A stretch of 64,000 nucleotides of DNA, taken from positions 806,001 to 870,000 of the forward strand of contig NZ_CP109131.1 of assembly GCF_035917995.1 (NCBI RefSeq), in the 5' to 3' direction. The stretch is from Streptosporangium sp. NBC_01755 (GTDB lineage Bacteria; Actinomycetota; Actinomycetes; Streptosporangiales; Streptosporangiaceae). Positions 1 through 8,201 of the stretch are shown piece by piece (position 1 is the stretch's first letter; each line of letters starts with the position of its first letter). Under the pieces are notes generated by a model that saw only the letters and a list, made by a program, of their open reading frames with translations, did no database searches and was not told the DNA's origin. The translations under genes and the position numbers were made by a program.

Positions 1-358
1 GCACCTCATCGTGGGAGCCGGGCAGCACCACCGCGTCGGGCGCGTCGGAGCCGTCTCCGGCGCGCATGCGCAGCAGGTCGGGGGTGGACTTACCGCGGGT
101 GTGCCGGATGCGGGCGTCGTCGTCGAAGCGCACGTGGTCGGCGCCGACGACACCGCGCAACTCGGTGAGGACCGGCGGGGACAGTGCCACGGCGGGCAGG
201 CGCACCTCACCGAAGTCGGCGGCCCGGTCCCGCGGCGGACGCACGCCCAGCATCTCGTGGAGCAGTTTGCGGATCGGTTCCGGCAGGTCGGCGGCCTTTG
301 CGGGATCGCCCCAGCCGGACCAGAGCATGGGTTCCGCGGCACTCGTCGGTTTTTCCAC
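1..358 (-). CDS. FAD-binding oxidase, alkylglycerone-phosphate synthase-like (N-terminal part)
   Basis: The reading frame runs off the left edge, so only about 119 N-terminal residues are visible. They contain LWSGWGDP near the start, then RHTRGKSTPDLLRMR and VVLPGSHDEV. The last stretch is the beginning of the FAD-linked oxidase (PCMH-type) nucleotide-binding domain, and the N-terminal pattern resembles alkyldihydroxyacetonephosphate synthase (AgpS)-like flavoproteins of actinomycetes. Such enzymes act on glycerone-phosphate ethers or related substrates; the substrate here is not known. It is transcribed divergently from the TetR-glpD pair, which also handles glycerol phosphate, so shared regulation is plausible. 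The start could be GTG at 358 or ATG at 328. I prefer 358 only weakly, because AGGGG directly abuts it. Confidence 0.75.
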   Translation of the reverse strand, partial: MEKPTSAAEPMLWSGWGDPAKAADLPEPIRKLLHEMLGVRPPRDRAADFGEVRLPAVALSPPVLTELRGVVGADHVRFDDDARIRHTRGKSTPDLLRMRAGDGSDAPDAVVLPGSHDEV

Positions 359-361
359 CCC

Positions 362-375
362 TACACTGTGACATA
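362..375 (+). promoter_or_regulatory. leaderless promoter of the TetR gene
   Basis: TACACT at 362-367 fits a -10 box and lies seven bases before the ATG at 375, so the transcript would begin at or next to the start codon. There is no Shine-Dalgarno sequence. A spaced inverted repeat, TGTGAC at 367-372 and GTCACA at 388-393, straddles the start and could be the regulator's own operator. That last point is inference. Confidence 0.45.
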
Positions 376-941
376 TGACGTCCATTCGTCACAATGCGGC
401 CGCGGAGAGCGGCGACCAGGTCCTCGACGCCGCCCGCGAGGTGGTCCTCGCGGTGGGGGTGCGGCGGGCCACACTCACCGACGTGGCTCGCCGGGCCGGG
501 GTGTCCCGCATGACGATCTACCGCCACTGGCCCGACATGCGCACTCTCGTCGCCGACCTGATGACCCGCGAGTGGGTGCGCGTCGCCGGCCGATTCGCCA
601 CCGAGGATCCGGTCACCGCGGCGGTGGCGGTGGTGCGGGCGCTGCGTGATCACCCGCTCTGGCGAAAGATCGTCGAGGTCGATCCCGAGCTGCTCCTGCC
701 CTACCTGCTCGATCGCCGGGGCTCAAGCCACGAGGCCATGCTCGGCCTCGTCGAGTCGGCGATCACCGCAGGACAGGAGCTCGGCACCGTGCGCGGCGGT
801 GACGCGGCGAGGCTGGCCAGGGCCGTGCTGCTGACGGCCCAGTCGTTCCTGCTCTCCGGCCCCACCATGCTCGACCCGCTCACCAGGGACGATCTGGACG
901 CCGAGCTCGCCACGCTCCTGGAAAGGTACCTGCGACCGTGA
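375..941 (+). CDS. TetR/AcrR family transcriptional regulator
   Basis: A 188-residue protein of normal TetR length. The N-terminal helix-turn-helix is clear at about residues 15-60 (VLDAAREVVLAVGVRRATL, then VARRAGVSRMTIYRHW). The rest is a helical ligand-binding domain with no recognisable effector signature. Its stop overlaps the GTG start of the glycerol-3-phosphate dehydrogenase gene by four bases (GTGA), so the two are translationally coupled. It probably regulates glpD and the divergent FAD oxidase gene; the ligand is unknown. Confidence 0.9.
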   Translation: MTSIRHNAAAESGDQVLDAAREVVLAVGVRRATLTDVARRAGVSRMTIYRHWPDMRTLVADLMTREWVRVAGRFATEDPVTAAVAVVRALRDHPLWRKIVEVDPELLLPYLLDRRGSSHEAMLGLVESAITAGQELGTVRGGDAARLARAVLLTAQSFLLSGPTMLDPLTRDDLDAELATLLERYLRP

Positions 942-2443
942 AATCCTCTCTCAACGCCGCCCGCCGCGCCCGCGAGCTCGCCGAGGTCCGCGACCTCGTG
1001 GTGGACGTGCTGGTGGTGGGGCTGGGCGCGACCGGTGCCGGGGCGGCACTCGACGCGGCCTCCCGAGGCCTCTCCGTGGCCGCGATCGACGCCCACGACC
1101 TGGCGTTCGGGACCTCCAGGTGGAGCTCAAAGATGATCCACGGCGGGCTCCGCTATCTGGCCAGGGGACAGGTCGGGGTGGCGTACGAGAGCGCGGTGGA
1201 GCGCGGCCACCTGCTCGGCCGCATCGCGCCGCACCTGGTCAGGGCCCAGCCCTACCTGCTGCCGCTGGTCCCCGCGGTCTCCCGCCGTCACGCGGCGCTG
1301 GTGATGACCGGGTACCGGCTCGGCGAGGGGCTGCGGATCGCGGCGCACACGCCCCGGCACCTCCTTCCCGGCCCCTCGCGCATCTCCGCCCAGCAGGCGC
1401 TCGCCCTCGCCTCTCCGCTGGACTCGCGCGGGCTGCGCGGCGCCCTGCTGTCGTGGGACGGGCGTCTGACCGACGACGCCCGCCTGGTGGTCTCCGTGGC
1501 CAGGACCGCCGCCCGGTGGGGGGCGAGGGTGCTGACCCGCTGCCGGGCGTTGGCGGTGTCCGGCGAGGGCGCGCTGGTCCGCGACGAGCTCGGCGGGGAC
1601 GCCTTCACCCTCCGGGCCAGAACGGTGGTCAACGCCACCGGGGTCTGGGCCGCCGGGCTCCACCCGGGCATCCGGATGCGCCCCTCGCGCGGCACCCATC
1701 TGGTGCTGCGACCCGAGACGCTGCCGGGCATGGCCGCGGGGCTGCACGTGCCGATCCCCGGCGAGAGCAACCGGTTCGCGCTGGTGCTCCCCCAGCCCGA
1801 CGGACGGGTCTACGTCGGCCTCACCGACGAGCCGGTGGACGGCCCGGTCCCGGACATCCCGCAGGCGCCGGAGGAGGACGTGACCTTCCTGCTCACCGTC
1901 CTGAACTCCGTGCTGGAGGAGCCGATACGGCGCGAGGACGTCGCCGGTACCTACGCGGGGCTGCGGCCGCTGCTCGCCGCCGACGGCCACACCGCCGACC
2001 TGTCCAGAAAGCACGCGCTACTGGCCATGCCGGACGGGATGGTGACGGTCGTGGGCGGCAAGCTGACCACGTACCGGCGGATGGCCGAGGACGCGGTCGA
2101 CCGGGCGGTGTCGCTGGGCGGGCTCAAGGCGGGCCGGAGCCGCACCGCGAGGTTGCCCCTCGTCGGGGCCGTCAGCCCGGACAGGGGGAACGGCAGGGGG
2201 ACGGACCGGCTGCTGGAGCGGTACGGGAGCGAGGCGGGCGCCCTGCGGGCGCTGATGGCCCGCGAGCCATGGCTGGCCGAGGCCGGCCCGACCGGGGTCA
2301 CGGGGGCCGAGCTCGTCTGGGCGGTCAGGCACGAGGGCGCCCTGGACGTGGACGACCTCCTCGACCGGCGGACCAGGATCGGCCTCGTCCCCTCCGACCG
2401 CGAGGCCGCCCTCCCCCTGGCTCGCGCGGCACTGGCCTACTGA
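938..2443 (+). CDS. glpD: glycerol-3-phosphate dehydrogenase/oxidase, FAD-dependent
   Basis: A 501-residue flavoprotein of the GlpD/DadA type that oxidises sn-glycerol 3-phosphate to dihydroxyacetone phosphate at the membrane and passes electrons to quinone. The N-terminus carries the dinucleotide-binding motif (VLVVGLGATGAGAA, near residues 27-40), followed by the family blocks GTSRWSSKMIHGGLRYL and VVNATGVWA. Near residue 370 the typical VVGGKLTTYRRMAEDAV block is present, and the short C-terminal domain follows. The length is slightly below that of enterobacterial GlpD but normal for actinomycete homologues. The GTG start overlaps the upstream tetR stop. Confidence 0.93.
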   Translation: MKSSLNAARRARELAEVRDLVVDVLVVGLGATGAGAALDAASRGLSVAAIDAHDLAFGTSRWSSKMIHGGLRYLARGQVGVAYESAVERGHLLGRIAPHLVRAQPYLLPLVPAVSRRHAALVMTGYRLGEGLRIAAHTPRHLLPGPSRISAQQALALASPLDSRGLRGALLSWDGRLTDDARLVVSVARTAARWGARVLTRCRALAVSGEGALVRDELGGDAFTLRARTVVNATGVWAAGLHPGIRMRPSRGTHLVLRPETLPGMAAGLHVPIPGESNRFALVLPQPDGRVYVGLTDEPVDGPVPDIPQAPEEDVTFLLTVLNSVLEEPIRREDVAGTYAGLRPLLAADGHTADLSRKHALLAMPDGMVTVVGGKLTTYRRMAEDAVDRAVSLGGLKAGRSRTARLPLVGAVSPDRGNGRGTDRLLERYGSEAGALRALMAREPWLAEAGPTGVTGAELVWAVRHEGALDVDDLLDRRTRIGLVPSDREAALPLARAALAY

Positions 2444-2506
2444 CACCGCCGGCACGCTTTTACCCACCTACGATCGTTTTCCCCCTCCGCCACCTCAACC
2501 CGACCA

Positions 2507-2530
2507 TTAGGTTAGTCTTGCCTAACCTAG
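2507..2530. promoter_or_regulatory. iron box (DtxR/IdeR/DmdR-type operator)
   Basis: The sequence TTAGGTTAGTCTTGCCTAA at 2507-2525 matches the established DtxR/IdeR consensus TTAGGTTAGGCTAACCTAA at 16 of 19 positions. A second, weaker register five bases on (2512-2530) matches at 14 of 19, as expected where two repressor dimers bind overlapping faces. The element ends 14 bases before the start of the sucrase/ferredoxin-like gene, so iron-dependent repression of that gene is the obvious prediction. Confidence 0.75.
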
Positions 2531-2544
2531 AGCGAGGAGAGAGA

Positions 2545-3492
2545 GTGATCACGGGCGGTGGCGCGAGCATGGCGGATACGGCGGGCAAGGGATGCGCGCA
2601 TCCCCGGGGCTGCCATACCGGCGAACTGCCGGTCCACGCCAGCGCGACCGTCGGAGCCCGCTTCTGGCTGCTGATCGAGCACTCCGGCCCCTGGGCCTCC
2701 CACCTCGAAGACTGCAAACTTCCTGAGGGCGTTCACACTCTTATCAAACGGGCCACGCGGCTCGGCGTCCGGTCCCAGTTGATCCGCCGCCCGGGTCGCA
2801 GAAACCCCGTGGAAACCGGCATTCACGTCATGGTCGCCAACTCCGTCACCGCCGAACCATGGATCGCCGAGGGCGTCGTCGCAGGTCCAGACGATCTTGA
2901 CCTTGACAGCGTGGTGGCCGGAGTGGTCCCGGAGTCCTGCATACTTGTGAGTGAGCCGGTTTTTCTGGTCTGCACGCATGCCAAGCGCAACGCGTGCTGC
3001 GCCCGCATTGGACTACCCCTGGCTAGGTCCTTGGCAAAATCATTGCCGGACACAGTATGGGAAACATCACATGTTGGCGGCGATCGATACGCCGCCAACC
3101 TCGTGTGCTTGCCACACGGGCTTTACTACGGCAGCATGTCTCAGGCTGCTGCGATCGCGGCAGCCAACGCGTACCGGTCCGGCGAGATCATTCTCGACCG
3201 TTTCCGGGGACGCGCAGGCATCCCTGAGCCACTGCAAGCCGCTGAGCATTTCATCCGCATTCATACGGGCGAACTCTCGGTTGACGGAGTGGCCGTGGAA
3301 TCCTCCAGGTCAGACGGCGCCGTCACCGAGGTATTTGTGCGCGGTAGTGGCGCTCGTTTTCGGGTAGTGGTTGAACCCATGACGCTGACAACGCCATGTG
3401 GTACGGCTTGCGCCGATACGATCACTACCTACCGGCTGGTAGCGCTGGACAGGCTCACCCCTGTGCTGTACGCCACGTCCGCGCTGACCTGA
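2545..3492 (+). CDS. sucrase/ferredoxin-like family protein, probably iron-regulated
   Basis: A 315-residue protein of the Suc_Fer-like family (PF06999), a thioredoxin-fold ferredoxin relative. Diagnostic blocks are CTHAKRNACCARIG near residue 145, HVGGDRYAANLVCLPHG near residue 172, and a Cys-rich C-terminal segment (TTPCGTACADTITTY). The conserved Cys and His residues suggest an iron-sulfur cluster. A role in ferric-siderophore reduction or iron release is often suspected for actinomycete members but is not proven. The start is GTG at 2545 with GAGGAGA six bases upstream; a downstream in-frame ATG at 2569 has no such site. The iron box just upstream ties it to iron homeostasis. Confidence 0.85.
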   Translation: MITGGGASMADTAGKGCAHPRGCHTGELPVHASATVGARFWLLIEHSGPWASHLEDCKLPEGVHTLIKRATRLGVRSQLIRRPGRRNPVETGIHVMVANSVTAEPWIAEGVVAGPDDLDLDSVVAGVVPESCILVSEPVFLVCTHAKRNACCARIGLPLARSLAKSLPDTVWETSHVGGDRYAANLVCLPHGLYYGSMSQAAAIAAANAYRSGEIILDRFRGRAGIPEPLQAAEHFIRIHTGELSVDGVAVESSRSDGAVTEVFVRGSGARFRVVVEPMTLTTPCGTACADTITTYRLVALDRLTPVLYATSALT

Positions 3493-3598
3493 CCTGAGGG
3501 AACATCACGGCCTATCCAGGCGTTGGATCCAGGGACGCCACAAGCGTCCAAATGCGGCATCAACCAGAAATACCTCTCAACTATAAGGTGGTTTTCTC

Positions 3599-3913
3599 AT
3601 GTCTCAGGTACGTCGGCAGACCGCCCGGCCTCGGCCCAGCTGGGGCTGGCAGGATGACGCCGCGTGCCGGGGCGAGGACCTCGTGCTCTTCTTCGGTCCC
3701 GACGGTGAGCGTCAGCCCGAGCGTGACATCCGCGAACGTAAGGCCAAGGCGATCTGCGCCCAATGCCCCGTTCGCGCCGAGTGCCTGGACTACGCGCTGT
3801 CCCGTCCGGAGAAGTACGGCACCTGGGGCGGTCTGAACGAGGACGAGCGCGCCTCCGAGCGTCGCCGTCGTATGCGCCGCGCCGCCAGCGCCGGCATCAG
3901 CGCCGTCGCCTGA
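3599..3913 (+). CDS. WhiB family (Wbl) iron-sulfur transcriptional regulator
   Basis: A 104-residue Wbl protein. The four cluster-binding cysteines are C23, C53, C56 and C62 (CxxCxxxxxC spacing in the last three), followed by the turn motif GTWGG at 74-78 and a basic C-terminal tail (ERRRRMRR). Wbl proteins hold a [4Fe-4S] cluster that senses redox or NO and act with the principal sigma factor. The PDGER stretch after the first Cys recalls the WhiB3/WhiD branch, but the tail differs and I do not assign a subfamily. AAGGTGG at 3585-3591 gives a good ribosome site. A strong hairpin follows the gene. Confidence 0.92.
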   Translation: MSQVRRQTARPRPSWGWQDDAACRGEDLVLFFGPDGERQPERDIRERKAKAICAQCPVRAECLDYALSRPEKYGTWGGLNEDERASERRRRMRRAASAGISAVA

Positions 3914-3939
3914 GCAGTACCTCCACCCGGCTTCCCCTC

Positions 3940-3976
3940 ACGTGTGATCTCGCGCACCCCCTGCGAGATCACACGT
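3940..3976. terminator. bidirectional terminator hairpin between the WhiB-like gene and rsgA
   Basis: A perfect 14-bp inverted repeat (arms 3940-3953 and 3963-3976) encloses a 9-base loop. It sits between two convergent genes, so it can end transcription from both sides. There is no long U tract, as is usual in actinomycetes. Confidence 0.8.
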
Positions 3977-4043
3977 TGTCGTGTCGGGCCCCGCACGTGC
4001 GACGCCTGGAACAGACAGCCGCACGGCGGGCGCTTCCCGCGTT

Positions 4044-5162
4044 TCACGGCCTGCTACGGCCCGGCTTCCGCATCTCCCTGTGGATGACCTTCCACTTGTT
4101 CTGCAGTTCCTTGCGAAGCCGCGCGTCACTCCGAGAGGCCATCCACGCGGCCTCCCTCTGCAGCTTGTTCCAGCTCTCCAGCCGCCGCTCGGGAAGCGTG
4201 CCGTCCTCGATCGCGGCGAGCACCGCACAGCCCGGCTCGCTGTCGTGCCGGCAGTCGCCGAACCTGCAGCGCTCGGCGAGCTCCTCCAGGTCGGAGAAGA
4301 CCATGTCCACGCCCTCGCCCATGTCGTACAGGCCGATGCGGCGGATACCCGGCGTGTCGATGATCAGCCCGCCTCCCGCCAGCGGGATGAGCTCGCGGTG
4401 CACAGTGGTGTGACGCCCCCGGCCGTCGCCGGACCTGACCTGCTGGGTCTCCATGGCACCCTCCCCCGCCAGGGCGTTGACGAGCGTGGACTTGCCCGCG
4501 CCGGAGGCCCCGAGCACCACCGCGGTGCGCGTGCCCTCAAGATAGCCGCGGACGATACCGACCCCCTCCCCGGTGACGGAGCAGACCGGGTGCACATCCA
4601 CCCCCGGCGCAGCCGTGGCCACCTCCTTCAGCAGGAAGTCGAGCCCCTCGCCGATCAGGTCGGACTTGGTGACGAGCACCACGGGACGGCCCCCGCTCTC
4701 CCAGGCGAGCGCGAGCAGCCGCTCGATCCTGCCCAGATCGGCGGTGTCCGTGGCGTGCAGTGCGGGCTCGGCGACGAAGACGACATCGACGTTGGCGGCG
4801 AGCACCTGCCCCTGGGAGTCACCGGAGAGCCCGCTCCTGGAGACCCGGCCGACACCGCCGCGCACGAACGCGGTGCGCCGGGGCAGAAGCGCCTCCAGCT
4901 CGAAGCGGCCCTCGGCCAGCCGGCGGAGCCCGGCCCAGTCACCGACGCAGGGCAGGGCCACCGGATCTGCGGCGGCCTCACGCCGCACCCGGGCACCGTA
5001 GTCGGCCCGGAGACGGCCGGAGGCGGTCAGCACCTCGGCGGCACCGCGATCGACGCGGGACACCCGGGCGGGAGTCAGACCGGCGGGGAGTTCGGCGGCG
5101 AAGAAGTCGGTCCAGCCGAGCGCGGTGAGAGCGGCCGATGAAGAGATGAATGGCGAAGACAA
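4044..5162 (-). CDS. rsgA: ribosome small subunit-dependent GTPase A
   Basis: A 372-residue circularly permuted GTPase that checks late 30S ribosome assembly. Motifs occur in the permuted order of RsgA/YjeQ: VTKSDL (G4) first, then GASGAGKSTLVNALAG (G1), DTPGIRR (G3), and the C-terminal zinc-binding segment FGDCRHDSEPGCAV. The N-terminal OB-like region is present. The best start is TTG at 5162, preceded by AAGGGTG about ten bases away. A short leader ORF and alternative RNA hairpins lie upstream and may control it. Downstream it converges on the WhiB-like gene. Confidence 0.9.
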   Translation of the reverse strand: MSSPFISSSAALTALGWTDFFAAELPAGLTPARVSRVDRGAAEVLTASGRLRADYGARVRREAAADPVALPCVGDWAGLRRLAEGRFELEALLPRRTAFVRGGVGRVSRSGLSGDSQGQVLAANVDVVFVAEPALHATDTADLGRIERLLALAWESGGRPVVLVTKSDLIGEGLDFLLKEVATAAPGVDVHPVCSVTGEGVGIVRGYLEGTRTAVVLGASGAGKSTLVNALAGEGAMETQQVRSGDGRGRHTTVHRELIPLAGGGLIIDTPGIRRIGLYDMGEGVDMVFSDLEELAERCRFGDCRHDSEPGCAVLAAIEDGTLPERRLESWNKLQREAAWMASRSDARLRKELQNKWKVIHREMRKPGRSRP

Positions 5163-5209
5163 CGTGGGTACACCCTTTTTGGAAGGCCGGGTGCCCCGTC
5201 GCGAATCGG

Positions 5210-5263
5210 CTAGGCGGGCACCCGAAGGTCGGTGGATGACAGGATCGTCAGAACAACCCGCAT
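5210..5263 (-). CDS. 17-residue leader peptide upstream of rsgA
   Basis: The minus strand encodes MRVVLTILSSTDLRVPA and stops, with a strong AGGAGG eight bases before its ATG. It ends about 50 bases before the rsgA start. The RNA for its last codons (plus 5216-5224) can pair perfectly over nine bases with plus 5188-5196. Part of that second arm can instead pair with the GGGTG of the rsgA ribosome site (plus 5171-5175). This is the layout of a translation-dependent attenuator. The peptide itself matches nothing I know, and expression is unproven. Confidence 0.5.
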   Translation of the reverse strand: MRVVLTILSSTDLRVPA

Positions 5264-5380
5264 GATCTCCACCTCCTCGTGGCTCACAGCCGTCCGTCTC
5301 TCGAACGACGTCTTCGGGAGAACCTTAGCGCAGCCTCTCCCGCCCGGCGCAAACCCATTTGGCCGTAGGCCCCCGGGGAT

Positions 5381-5423
5381 GCGTCGGGGCTCCGGGACGC
5401 ATGACGTCCCGGAGCCCCGACGC
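5381..5423. terminator. terminator hairpin downstream of glyA
   Basis: A perfect 19-bp inverted repeat (5381-5399 with 5405-5423) with a 5-base loop lies about 100 bases beyond the glyA stop on the minus strand. It should end glyA transcription and separate it from the rsgA leader. Next to it, 5428-5451 holds two tandem 12-base copies of a GGCGACGGATCC-like unit. Confidence 0.85.
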
Positions 5424-5524
5424 CTCCGGCGACGGATCCGGCGACGGATCCGGCCCGCGAAGATCTGTTCAGCCTCGTCGGCACGGCCCCGGGCATGCCC
5501 GGCGCACCGTCCGCGAGGGCTCGG

Positions 5525-6781
5525 TCACATGCCTGGGGCCGGGAAGTGGGAGGTGAGCTCCCTGACCTCGCCGTGCACTCGGGTGATGACGTGCTTGGCC
5601 TCGTCCTCGTCCTTGGCCAGGGCGGTGACGACCTGGTCGATCCAGGCGCCGATCTGCCGCATCTCGGCGACGCCCATGCCGCGGCTGGTCACGCCCGCGG
5701 TGCCGATGCGGATGCCCGACGGGTCGAACGGCTTGCGCGTGTCGAACGGCACGGTGTTGTAGTTGGTCTCCAGACCCGCCTTGTCCAGGGCCTGGGCGGC
5801 GGGCTTACCGCCGATGCCCTTGGGGCTCAGGTCGAACAGGATGAGGTGGTTGTCGGTGCCACCGGAGACCAGGTCGAAGCCGCGGCTGCTGAGCTCCTCG
5901 GCCAGCGCCTTGGCGTTCAGGACGACCTGGCGGGCGTAGTCCCTGAACTCGTCGGTCGCCGCCTCCTTCAGCGCCACCGCGATGGCCGCGGTGGTGTGGT
6001 TGTGCGGGCCGCCCTGCAGGCCGGGGAAGACCGCCTTGTTGAGGGCGGTGGCGTGCTCGTCGGAGGTGGCCATGAGCATGGCGCCCCTGGGCCCGCGCAG
6101 GGTCTTGTGGGTGGTGGTGGAGATGACGTCCGCGTAACCGACCGGCGACGGGTGGGCGCCACCGGCCACCAGGCCCGCGATGTGCGCGATGTCCGCGGCG
6201 AGCACGGCCCCGACCTCGCGGGCGATCTCGGCGAAGGCCGGGAAGTCGATGGTGCGCGGGATCGCGGTACCACCACAGAAGATCACCTTGGGTCGCTCAC
6301 GGAGGGCGATCTCGCGCACCTCGTCCATGTCGACGCGTCCGGTGTCCTTGCGAACCCCGTAGCGGACCGGGTTGAACCACTTACCGGTGGCCGAGACCGA
6401 CCAGCCGTGGGTCAGGTGGCCGCCGAAGGGCAGGCCCATGCCCATCACGGTCTCGCCCGGCTTCAGGAAGGCCAGGTAGATCGCGAGGTTGGCGGGCGAG
6501 CCCGAGTAGGGCTGGACGTTGGCGTGGTTCACCCCGAACAGGGACTTGGCCCTGTCGATGGCGATGGTCTCGATCTGGTCGATGACCTGCTGGCCCTCGT
6601 AGTAACGCTTGCCGGGATAGCCCTCGGAATACTTGTTGGTGAGGACGGTGCCCGTGGCCTCAAGGACGGCCTTGGAGACGTAGTTCTCCGAAGCGATCAG
6701 CTTGACCGTGTCGGCCTGCCGCCGCTCCTCGGCCTTGATGAGCTCGGCGATCTGCGGATCCACGCTGGAAAGAGCACTCAT
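5525..6781 (-). CDS. glyA: serine hydroxymethyltransferase
   Basis: A 418-residue PLP enzyme that interconverts serine and glycine with tetrahydrofolate, supplying one-carbon units. The N-terminal KLIASENYVSKAVLEATG block, the GYPGKRYYEG motif and the PLP-lysine motif TTTHKTLRGPRGAM (about residue 230) are intact, and the length is that of bacterial GlyA. The ATG at 6781 has GAGTG seven bases upstream. The gene stands alone behind a dyad at 6873-6894. I saw no riboswitch fold that I can support. Confidence 0.95.
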   Translation of the reverse strand: MSALSSVDPQIAELIKAEERRQADTVKLIASENYVSKAVLEATGTVLTNKYSEGYPGKRYYEGQQVIDQIETIAIDRAKSLFGVNHANVQPYSGSPANLAIYLAFLKPGETVMGMGLPFGGHLTHGWSVSATGKWFNPVRYGVRKDTGRVDMDEVREIALRERPKVIFCGGTAIPRTIDFPAFAEIAREVGAVLAADIAHIAGLVAGGAHPSPVGYADVISTTTHKTLRGPRGAMLMATSDEHATALNKAVFPGLQGGPHNHTTAAIAVALKEAATDEFRDYARQVVLNAKALAEELSSRGFDLVSGGTDNHLILFDLSPKGIGGKPAAQALDKAGLETNYNTVPFDTRKPFDPSGIRIGTAGVTSRGMGVAEMRQIGAWIDQVVTALAKDEDEAKHVITRVHGEVRELTSHFPAPGM

Positions 6782-6872
6782 GCGCCTTCACTCCCCTGTC
6801 ATCGTCGACATCGCGCGAAGACCCAGGCGCTCGGCCTTCTCGCCCTTCAGCTCCCCGGTGGTCTCTCCCACC

Positions 6873-6894
6873 CTATGCGCCAGTTGCCGCATAG
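6873..6894. promoter_or_regulatory. inverted repeat in the glyA upstream region
   Basis: CTATGCG at 6873-6879 and CGCATAG at 6888-6894 form a perfect 7-bp dyad with an 8-base spacer, about 95 bases upstream of glyA. Reading toward glyA, the proximal arm runs into CATAGGGT, which contains a TAGGGT -10-like hexamer, so a repressor bound here would cover the promoter. No regulator is assigned. Confidence 0.4.
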
Positions 6895-6905
6895 ACGATA
6901 GCGGA

Positions 6906-7919
6906 CTAACCCGTGCGGCTGGCGCGACCTGCGCCGTCGACCGGCCAGAGCCGGTCGACCTCGGCGTTGAGCGTGGCCCCGATGAGCACGGCCAGCGCGG
7001 TGATGTAGAGCCACATCAGCACGGCGATGGGCGCGGCGAGCGAGCCGTAGATGGAGACCGGGGAGAACCAGGCGGCGAGCACCGCGCGCAGCACGGCGGC
7101 GCAGGCGATCCAGATGACGAGCGCGAGCACCGCTCCGGGCAGCTCGCGCCACCAGCGCGTGCGTACGGGCACGCTCACGTGGTAGAGCAGGGTGAGGAAG
7201 ATCACCGAACCGATGACGACCACCGGCCAGTAGAGGACGTCGACCAGCGCGGCGTAGTCGGCCGGCAGGGCGCCGCGCAGCGCGGCGGGGCCGAGAACGA
7301 GCACGGGCATCACCACCAGCCCGATCAGCAGGCCCGCGAGATAGAACCCGAAGGACATCAGGCGGGTGCGGATGATGCCCCGCTCCTCGCCGAGACCGTA
7401 GGCGACCGAGATCAGGTCGACGTAGACGAACAGCGCCCGCGAGCCCGACCAGAGCGCGAGCAGAAAGCCCAGGGAGATCAGCGAGACCTGCTTCTCGGGT
7501 TTCAGCACGTCCTCGATGAGCGGGGTGACGACGGTGTCGACGGCGTTGTCCGTGAACAGCAGGTGGGCCTGCTGGTCGATCCAGTCACTGACGTTCTTGA
7601 CGGTCTCGGGGCCGAACACCCGGGTCAGCTGACCGAGCACGCCGACCAGGCCGAGCATGAACGGCGGCAGCGACAGCAGCGCGAAGAAGGCCGCCTCCCC
7701 CGCCAGGCCGGTGACCCGGTAGGTGACACCCGCGTTCGTGGTGGCGGTGACCAGCGCCCACAGGTCGGTTCCGCGAATCCACGCGAGCAGCGCCGGCAGC
7801 CGGGCCCAGACGTCCATACCGCGAATCCACCCGAGCCCCTCGCGCAGCCATGTCCCGAGCCCGCGCGAGGGGCGCCGTTTGGGCCCGGGCCGCTGGGCAG
7901 GGGCATCAGTGGACGTCAT
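6906..7919 (-). CDS. YihY/BrkB-family inner membrane protein
   Basis: A 337-residue integral membrane protein. After a basic N-terminus (about 70 residues) come the family blocks AGEAAFFALLSLPPFMLGLVG and SLISLGFLLALWSGSRALF. Several strongly hydrophobic helices follow, including LYHVSVPVRTRWWRELPGAVLALVIW and YGSLAAPIAVLMWLYITALAVLIGATLNAEVDRLW, the YihY C-terminal signature. The function of the family is unsettled (formerly called ribonuclease BN in error). I start it at the ATG at 7919; longer in-frame versions have no family similarity. Confidence 0.9.
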   Translation of the reverse strand: MTSTDAPAQRPGPKRRPSRGLGTWLREGLGWIRGMDVWARLPALLAWIRGTDLWALVTATTNAGVTYRVTGLAGEAAFFALLSLPPFMLGLVGVLGQLTRVFGPETVKNVSDWIDQQAHLLFTDNAVDTVVTPLIEDVLKPEKQVSLISLGFLLALWSGSRALFVYVDLISVAYGLGEERGIIRTRLMSFGFYLAGLLIGLVVMPVLVLGPAALRGALPADYAALVDVLYWPVVVIGSVIFLTLLYHVSVPVRTRWWRELPGAVLALVIWIACAAVLRAVLAAWFSPVSIYGSLAAPIAVLMWLYITALAVLIGATLNAEVDRLWPVDGAGRASRTG

Positions 7920-8201
7920 GCCACACAACGGTATTCCTAGCCGTGCTTGATCACGAGTCAGGCGGGCAACGATCGAATCTCGCCCACCTGCCCGGATTAC
8001 CTGTGGTAAAACGCCTCGGCGTCGTCGCTGTCGACGATGCGTGCGCCCAGCGGCAGCAGGGAGACGGGCTTCCTTTCTAGTGGTCGTCGCAACACCCCAG
8101 CTCGGGGAGTGTGAAGGCCTGCGCGACCGCCGTCCGGGCCCTCGCGGTCTCGCCGCATACCAGCGTGACGTGTCGGTAAGGTGGCGGCGCAGAATGGAGG
8201 C

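Noticed and set aside
1120..3492. A 790-codon open frame on the plus strand
   Set aside because: Its first half is a shadow of glpD in another frame (Arg/Ala/Pro-rich). Only the part from 2545 matches a family and has a ribosome site.
6782..6905. Possible riboswitch before glyA
   Set aside because: I found only a 7-bp dyad; no conserved glycine, SAM or folate riboswitch core could be recognised.
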